Below, piece by piece: positions 58,553 through 62,868 of a stretch of DNA of 62,868 bases. This DNA is from an uncultured Alphaproteobacteria bacterium. Its GTDB lineage: Bacteria; Pseudomonadota; Alphaproteobacteria; HIMB59; GCA-002718135. The notes under the pieces are model-generated. The model saw only the letters and a list, made by a program, of their open reading frames with translations. It did no database searches and had not been told where the DNA came from. How positions within the stretch are numbered: position 1 is the first letter of the stretch; every line of letters begins with the position of its first letter. The translations under genes and the position numbers were made by a program. The stretch is taken from NCBI GenBank assembly GCA_902600225.1, contig CACKIH010000006.1, forward strand, positions 1 to 62,868, given 5' to 3'.

Positions 58553-59186
58553 TTTTGGTAATGAAGAATTTCATGCTTACCCAGATAAATCTCTTTATTG
58601 GAAAAGACTAAATACTTTGATCGTATCAGATTTACATATAGGAAAATCTATTAGTTATGCAAAGAATAAACAATTCTTACCTCCGTATGATACAAAAGAA
58701 ATATTAAATAAAATTTTTGTTAGTTTAGATAAGATTAAACCAAGTAATTTAATTATAGTTGGTGATTTATTACATGATGTTTTTTCAACATTGAGTTTAA
58801 AAGATCAAGATCATAAAAATCTTAGTCAATATATGAAAAATACTGATTTCATATGGATCAAGGGTAATCATGATAAAAATATACAAATTGAAGGTTTTAA
58901 AAATTTTACAAATTACAAAATTGATAAATTATTATTTACACACATACCTATCGAAACATCTTTATTTCAAATTTGTGGTCACTATCATCCTAAAGTAAAA
59001 ATTTCACACAGAGGAAAAACTATTTTTAAAACATGTTTTATACATAATGAAAAAATATTTATTTTACCCAGTTTTGGAATTTTAACGGGTGGATTGGATA
59101 TACATTCTAAACAAATAAGTGATGTATTAGGTAAGAATAATTTGAGTATTTATCCTGTGGGACAGGACAAAGTTTATAAATTATAA
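58533..59186 (+). CDS. Ligase-associated metallophosphoesterase
   Basis: A 217-residue calcineurin-like phosphoesterase. The dinuclear metal motifs are DLHIG (~33-37), GDLLHD (~77-82), GNHD (~113-116), THIPIE (~136) and GHYHP (~149-153). It is the PdeM/MPE member of the four-gene repair cluster, Mre11-like in fold. It starts inside the helicase end (20 bp overlap) and its last 13 bp overlap a convergent membrane-protein gene. Confidence 0.87.
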   Translation: MYYQLINFGNEEFHAYPDKSLYWKRLNTLIVSDLHIGKSISYAKNKQFLPPYDTKEILNKIFVSLDKIKPSNLIIVGDLLHDVFSTLSLKDQDHKNLSQYMKNTDFIWIKGNHDKNIQIEGFKNFTNYKIDKLLFTHIPIETSLFQICGHYHPKVKISHRGKTIFKTCFIHNEKIFILPSFGILTGGLDIHSKQISDVLGKNNLSIYPVGQDKVYKL

Positions 59187-59602
59187 TTAAGGTAGTTATT
59201 AATTACGATCCCAATTAGAATTACAAAATTCAATACAAATAATAAAACTGAAAGCAAATGCATATATTTAAAACTTGAAGATGCTTTTTTATTGCCTTCT
59301 AATTCTTTATCTCTAAAATTATTAATTTTGGGTGTTAAATAATTTCTATTAATAATAAAACTTACAGCCACTACTATTAATAAAATAGAATTTAAAATAT
59401 TTCCTGAAATATAACTTAGGATTAAAGATAAAAAAGTTATTATAAACCCAAATAAAAACATTCGAGGAAAAATTATTCTTAAAAATTTACTGCTGACATT
59501 AGTACTCAATGTGGCAAAGACTGAGGGCGAGACAACAGCCATAAAGAAAATCATCGACCCTATAAGGATTGTTACAAAAAAATTAAGAGTATAAATTATC
59601 AT
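59174..59602 (-). CDS. DUF4149/TMEM205-like membrane protein
   Basis: A 142-residue protein with four membrane helices (about 5-28, 43-64, 67-85 and 115-137). The pattern GSMIFFMAVVSPSVFATL, with a late SSFKYMHLLSVLLFVLN, resembles the DUF4149/TMEM205 family of unknown function. No catalytic residues stand out. It is transcribed after the TPR gene but separated by a strong hairpin 8 bp before its ATG. Confidence 0.6.
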   Translation of the reverse strand: MIIYTLNFFVTILIGSMIFFMAVVSPSVFATLSTNVSSKFLRIIFPRMFLFGFIITFLSLILSYISGNILNSILLIVVAVSFIINRNYLTPKINNFRDKELEGNKKASSSFKYMHLLSVLLFVLNFVILIGIVINNYLNYNL

Positions 59603-59609
59603 TAGTTAA

Positions 59610-59634
59610 AATTGCTCTTTTATAAAGAGCAATT
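59610..59634 (-). terminator. Perfect 11 bp hairpin between the TPR gene and DUF4149-like gene
   Basis: AATTGCTCTTT-TAT-AAAGAGCAATT is a perfect 11 bp stem with a 3-base loop. It is 7 bp after the TPR stop and 7 bp before the next start codon. On the minus strand only TT and then AAC follow, so as a terminator its tail is weak; it could instead control translation of the downstream gene or protect the 3' end. Confidence 0.5.
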
Positions 59635-59641
59635 GTTATAT

Positions 59642-60109
59642 TTATGAATTATCAATTGCTGTTTTTAATTTTCTATATTCCATAGAATTAGTTCCAGCTA
59701 TTGTTTCTAATTTTAATAACATTTCGTTAGCTTTATTCATATTACCAAGAGTGATGTATAGTTCTCCAAGATATTCGTGTACACCTAAATGTTCTGGATT
59801 TGCATCTAAAGCAATTCTATATGCTTCAAAGGCCTTATCTAGATTTGGCTCACTGTGTTTTCTATAACTAAAACCTAGTAGGTTATATACATCAGCTTTT
59901 TTTTCACCAAGATCTTTACGCTTAGCAATTTTTTCAAGCAATTTAATAGATTTATCAAATTTCTTGTAATAAACTAATTCGTAAGCTTTATCGTATAACT
60001 TTGTAACTTGTTCACTAGCTGAAATGCTTGTTTCACTATCATCGTAGCTGGTACCAGCGGCGAATGAAGTGGAACTTATAAATAGTAATGTAAGTAATAT
60101 TCTAATCAT
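59642..60109 (-). CDS. Small exported TPR protein
   Basis: A 155-residue protein with a signal peptide (MIRILLTLLFISSTSFAAG, cleavage near 18). About three TPR units follow (KLYDKAYELVYYKKFDKSIKLLEKI, YNLLGFSYRKHSEPNLDKAFEAY, VHEYLGELYITLGNMNKANEML). A longer frame begins 24 bp upstream, but the ATG at 60109 gives the natural signal peptide. It is probably a periplasmic protein-binding scaffold, 57 bp after the DUF4396 gene; the gap has two small AT palindromes. Confidence 0.75.
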   Translation of the reverse strand: MIRILLTLLFISSTSFAAGTSYDDSETSISASEQVTKLYDKAYELVYYKKFDKSIKLLEKIAKRKDLGEKKADVYNLLGFSYRKHSEPNLDKAFEAYRIALDANPEHLGVHEYLGELYITLGNMNKANEMLLKLETIAGTNSMEYRKLKTAIDNS

Positions 60110-60166
60110 GGGATGAAAATATGTGCAATTCAACCAATTTCAATATTCATTTATGAATTAATTTAA

Positions 60167-60625
60167 TTAATGGCAGGCAATATTATATTTTTTTAATCTG
60201 TAATAATTATATGGCCACGGTGTTAGAAAGCCTGCAAGAAGCATTATAGGTATTACCCACCATACAAGTTTAGGGCCACCCATAATGATCCAGTCAACTG
60301 CATTCATTGCTATTTCCATAGACACCATTGAAATTAAACTCATTCCTATGGCTGTTTTAAAAGCTTTGCTGATAATCATTTGTCTTGATAAAACGACAGT
60401 CTCTAAAATGATGCTAGTAATAATACCATTAATGATTGCTAAGATCATAATATAAAGAGTAGGCCAAGGAATACCAGTTAATTGAAAATAGAGTATGGTT
60501 CCAAAATCGCCAATACTACATCCTAGCAAACACCAAGCAGTATTTTTAGCACTTCTTCTCCATGTATGTTTACATTTCCAGTGAAAACGAGGAGCTGGTT
60601 TTCTTAATGTTTCAGCAACAGACAT
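60167..60625 (-). CDS. DUF4396 family membrane protein
   Basis: A 152-residue membrane protein with about four helices. Marks of DUF4396 recalled from the family: CLLGCSIGDFG (~32-42), IINGIITSIILETVVL (~64-79), TAIGMSLISMVSMEIAMNAVDW (~91-112) and the end PWPYNYYRLKKYNIACH. Conserved Cys/His/Met residues in the helices suggest metal binding, copper or heme being possible, but this is unproven. It is 4 bp after the FG-GAP/ASPIC gene on the same strand. Confidence 0.7.
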   Translation of the reverse strand: MSVAETLRKPAPRFHWKCKHTWRRSAKNTAWCLLGCSIGDFGTILYFQLTGIPWPTLYIMILAIINGIITSIILETVVLSRQMIISKAFKTAIGMSLISMVSMEIAMNAVDWIIMGGPKLVWWVIPIMLLAGFLTPWPYNYYRLKKYNIACH

Positions 60626-60629
60626 TAAA

Positions 60630-62045
60630 TTATATTCCTTGTTTAAATTCGAATGAATTATTTATATCATTAATTTCATAACTATCAACTGTACCATTCG
60701 TCCATTTGATTGATACATTTTTAATTACTTCACCTTCACGTAAACCATAATGTGCTACTGGTTCCATTTGACATAAATATCCTGAACCAGCATCAATAGT
60801 CTTGGCATGATTTCTTAAATTTGTATGTAACGTAACTGTTGCACCTCTAGCTGGGGCACCAAAGGTGTTTAGAGGTTTAATTCTAATATAATTTCTATTT
60901 GATATATTTGCTTTAAATAGACTGAGTGGTTGAGCACCAGATTCACCATGAGAGATAAGTAATTCTAAAATTCCATCTCCATCAATATCAGCTACAGCTG
61001 CACCCGTTCCTAGACCTCGTGCTTCAAGTGCTTCGCCTAATTTGATTTCTTCTAAATTCCCTTCATCAAGGATACGGAAGAGTTTATTTGGTTGACCTAT
61101 GTTATTTAAAAAAATTTCATCATAACCATCATTATCAAAATCAGCCGATATAACTGTACGTATTCTACTTGGCGATCTAAATTCCAATGAAGACATATCA
61201 AGAAAAGATTCTTTTTGTTTTACAAAAATACGATGATAACCTTCCCAATTACTTGTTATAATATCAAGTTCTCCTCTGTATAAAAAGTCAGTTAATGCTG
61301 TTCCTCGACCATTTTGAAAAGTATCTTGGACATTCTTTTCAATCGCAATATCACTAAAACTACCATTTGAGTTTTTATATAAAAAATTTGGACCCCTCTC
61401 ATTAGCTGCAAATATATCCATATTATCAGAGACTATATGTCCTGAGATAACAGCTCTTCCTCCAGTTATTTGATCAATTCCAAGCATTGGAGCTAAATCT
61501 TCAACTTCATTATCTTCAATTTCATAAAATCTAGTAGGACCTCCATAATTAGCAACATATATGCCGTATTTTCCAGATCCATTTCTGTCTACACAAACAA
61601 CAGATCTGCCTGCGGTTAAATTTAAATTTTCCAAATTTTTTTCTAACTCAAAATAATCAAATATGTTGTTATTGTTGTCCAGTAATCTATCAGAGTATTT
61701 TTTTTCGCCACTATAAGTGTCAGTATTTAAGAAGTAAATTTCTTCAAAACCATCCTGATCTATATCGCAAGCCGATACACCAATAGTATTTCTATCTTTA
61801 TCGATGAAGAGAGGATCTTGAATTGTATTAATTAGTTTTCCATTTTTATAACTAAGAGCCAGATTAGAATATCCAAAGCCAGCAACAATAAATTCAAAGC
61901 TTCCATCTTTATCAAAGTCAGTTACTGATACTCCATAGCTTAATCTATCGTCATTTTTTTCAATTATTTCTGAAATATTAGAGAAAAATTCTGCTTTAGC
62001 CATACTGGATATTAATAATATAAAAATAAAAACTAACTTACTCAT
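60630..62045 (-). CDS. Secreted FG-GAP/VCBS propeller with ASPIC/UnbV domain (CRTAC1-like)
   Basis: A 471-residue exported protein. The signal peptide (MSKLVFIFILLISSMAKA) is followed by at least five calcium-binding FG-GAP repeats (DFDKDGSFEF, DIDQDGFEEI, DRNGSGKYG, DFDNDGYDEI, DIDGDGILEL). A C-terminal ASPIC/UnbV domain carries RIKPLNTFGAPARGATVTL and MEPVAHYGLREGEVIKNVSIKWTNG. The fold is shared with animal cartilage acidic protein 1. Function in bacteria is unclear: surface binding is likely. I chose ATG at 62045; a TTG 15 bp upstream would overlap the previous gene's stop. Confidence 0.82.
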   Translation of the reverse strand: MSKLVFIFILLISSMAKAEFFSNISEIIEKNDDRLSYGVSVTDFDKDGSFEFIVAGFGYSNLALSYKNGKLINTIQDPLFIDKDRNTIGVSACDIDQDGFEEIYFLNTDTYSGEKKYSDRLLDNNNNIFDYFELEKNLENLNLTAGRSVVCVDRNGSGKYGIYVANYGGPTRFYEIEDNEVEDLAPMLGIDQITGGRAVISGHIVSDNMDIFAANERGPNFLYKNSNGSFSDIAIEKNVQDTFQNGRGTALTDFLYRGELDIITSNWEGYHRIFVKQKESFLDMSSLEFRSPSRIRTVISADFDNDGYDEIFLNNIGQPNKLFRILDEGNLEEIKLGEALEARGLGTGAAVADIDGDGILELLISHGESGAQPLSLFKANISNRNYIRIKPLNTFGAPARGATVTLHTNLRNHAKTIDAGSGYLCQMEPVAHYGLREGEVIKNVSIKWTNGTVDSYEINDINNSFEFKQGI

Positions 62046-62056
62046 TTCAAGTATTA

Positions 62057-62746
62057 TCAATTTGCCAATCTAATAAAAATGTCACCCATACCAAAATTTA
62101 GCTCTTCAAGAGGCATACTATTTCGGGCTTCACACATAGGTCCAGTTATTTGATCATTTTTTATATAATCTATATCGTAAGCATCACATTTTTTTGCATT
62201 ATGTAATAAGCCAATAACTAGTTTATTATCTACTGAGTAAGTATATTCTCTATTTAGCTCATTACCTTCACAAAAATAATTACGATTAACAAGTTCAGGA
62301 AAATCATTTTTATCACAAGGGTTATCAATAACAATTGCGTAAATATCTTTTGATTGATCTTTAAAATTAATGTTTATTTTTTTTGTTTTTGAGTATTTCA
62401 TCACATCACATAAACATGGCCAACAACATTTATAGTATTGACCACAAATTTTTTCATCATTTTCTAAATTAATAAGTAAAATCTCATCTGGTTGAGTATC
62501 AGGAGGAATTAAAGAGCCTGAAACAGCACAATATAATTTGTTAAATTGCAAAAATTCTTCGTATTCTAAATTTTGGTCTAAAATATATTTAAAAAATCTT
62601 GGTCCAGCAGCATTTCTGTTTCCATCTGGAAAAATAGCTGACCAATCATTAACAAGTCTCTCGTATATTTTTTCTGTATTCGCATTAACCTGAGTTATTG
62701 ATGAAAAAATTAATAGGCACGAAATTATTATAAGTAATTTTTGCAT
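62057..62746 (-). CDS. Cysteine-rich secreted protein of unknown function
   Basis: A 229-residue protein with a signal peptide (LLIIISCLLIFSSITQVNA, cut near 22). I do not recognise the family. Its most distinctive part is CGQYYKCCWPCLCDVMKY near 100-117, six cysteines in 14 residues with a central CCWPC, which suggests a metal site or a redox/disulfide knot. Other cysteines lie near 74, 143, 159, 188 and 204. It leads the minus-strand set with the CRTAC1-like and DUF4396 genes (11 bp before the next ATG), so they probably act together in the envelope. Confidence 0.7.
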   Translation of the reverse strand: MQKLLIIISCLLIFSSITQVNANTEKIYERLVNDWSAIFPDGNRNAAGPRFFKYILDQNLEYEEFLQFNKLYCAVSGSLIPPDTQPDEILLINLENDEKICGQYYKCCWPCLCDVMKYSKTKKININFKDQSKDIYAIVIDNPCDKNDFPELVNRNYFCEGNELNREYTYSVDNKLVIGLLHNAKKCDAYDIDYIKNDQITGPMCEARNSMPLEELNFGMGDIFIRLAN

Positions 62747-62789
62747 AGAAATTAAATAGGTTTAGCTTTACAAATGTAAATCCCTTGTT

Positions 62790-62810
62790 TTGAATCAATC
62801 TTGAATCAAT
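62790..62810. promoter_or_regulatory. Tandem 10 bp direct repeat carrying two GANTC sites
   Basis: TTGAATCAAT occurs twice with a 1-base spacer, a period of 11 bp or one helix turn. Each copy holds GAATC (62792-62796 and 62803-62807). It lies 44 bp upstream of the Cys-rich gene start on the minus strand. A plus-strand frame opens at ATG 62811 and runs off the window (MDHFFYFLLLFMVMSHLKN), so the repeat may sit between divergent genes. Nothing else is recognised in the last 122 bp. Confidence 0.4.
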
Positions 62811-62868
62811 ATGGATCACTTTTTTTACTTTTTGCTGCTATTTATGGTAATGTCGCACTTGAAGAATT

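Noticed and set aside
62811-62868. Partial plus-strand gene at the right edge
   Set aside because: Nineteen open codons with a hydrophobic start are too little evidence; mentioned only with the direct repeat.
1-62868. tRNA or rRNA genes, CRISPR arrays, insertion sequences and prophage
   Set aside because: No cloverleaf-like GC-rich segments, spaced repeats, transposase motifs or phage genes were recognised on reading both strands; a tRNAscan or covariance-model search would settle RNA genes.

Overview
The window comes from an AT-rich (roughly 30% G+C by eye), densely packed chromosome. It most resembles a streamlined marine alphaproteobacterium of the SAR11, HIMB59 or AEGEAN-169 kind. That placement is inferred from gene order (ispH-thrB-rnhA; mutY/DUF721-dsbA-smc; atpI-atpB-atpE-atpF'-atpF), from a CcrM-type GANTC methyltransferase, and from low G+C, near-zero intergenic space, few Shine-Dalgarno sites and some TTG/GTG starts. 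I saw no rRNA, tRNA, CRISPR array or transposase.

Region 1 (1-18275) is accessory metabolism. It opens with two paralogous membrane di-iron desaturase/hydroxylase genes (the first cut by the window edge) that flank a ferredoxin reductase, a Rieske ferredoxin and a PanB-like enzyme which appears to lack the usual metal ligands. A third membrane di-iron enzyme (sterol desaturase superfamily) follows. Next come sugar-acid genes (SMP-30 lactonase, pentonate dehydratase), a D-cysteine desulfhydrase/cysteate lyase-like PLP enzyme, an FAD-linked 2-hydroxyacid dehydrogenase, a DpkA-like reductase, a serine hydrolase and an EamA transporter. A pentitol cassette closes the region: xylulokinase, mannitol/arabinitol-type dehydrogenase, xylitol-type dehydrogenase and an SDR.

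Region 2 (18281-28398) is core: YceI, RNase HI, homoserine kinase, IspH, the F0 part of ATP synthase, a short SMC, a DsbA-like protein, a DUF721 protein and MutY. Region 3 (28400-40139) holds most of purine synthesis: purQ, a PurS-PurL fusion, purM, purN, purF, purD, purC, purK, purE and a CBS-less IMP dehydrogenase.

Region 4 (40211-51799) has a possible GNAT protein, a MATE transporter, an autotransporter with a propeller/Ig-like passenger, CcrM preceded by three GANTC sites, rnhB, moaB, a lytic transglycosylase, a cysteine-free family-4-like uracil-DNA glycosylase, a TPR protein and ispE. Region 5 (51796-59186) has a TPR-glycosyltransferase and the four-gene repair set of ATP-dependent ligase, MBL exonuclease, Lhr-Core helicase and metallophosphoesterase, arranged as two divergent pairs whose starts abut at CATATG. 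Region 6 (59174-62868) is poorly characterised: a DUF4149-like membrane protein, a TPR lipo/periplasmic protein, a DUF4396 membrane protein, a CRTAC1-like FG-GAP/ASPIC protein and a cysteine-rich secreted protein.

The best candidates for undescribed biology are the di-iron/Rieske/PanB-like cluster (1-5192), the DUF4396/CRTAC1-like/Cys-rich module (60167-62746) and the GANTC-rich control regions. Family calls were made by reading motifs; no searches were run.
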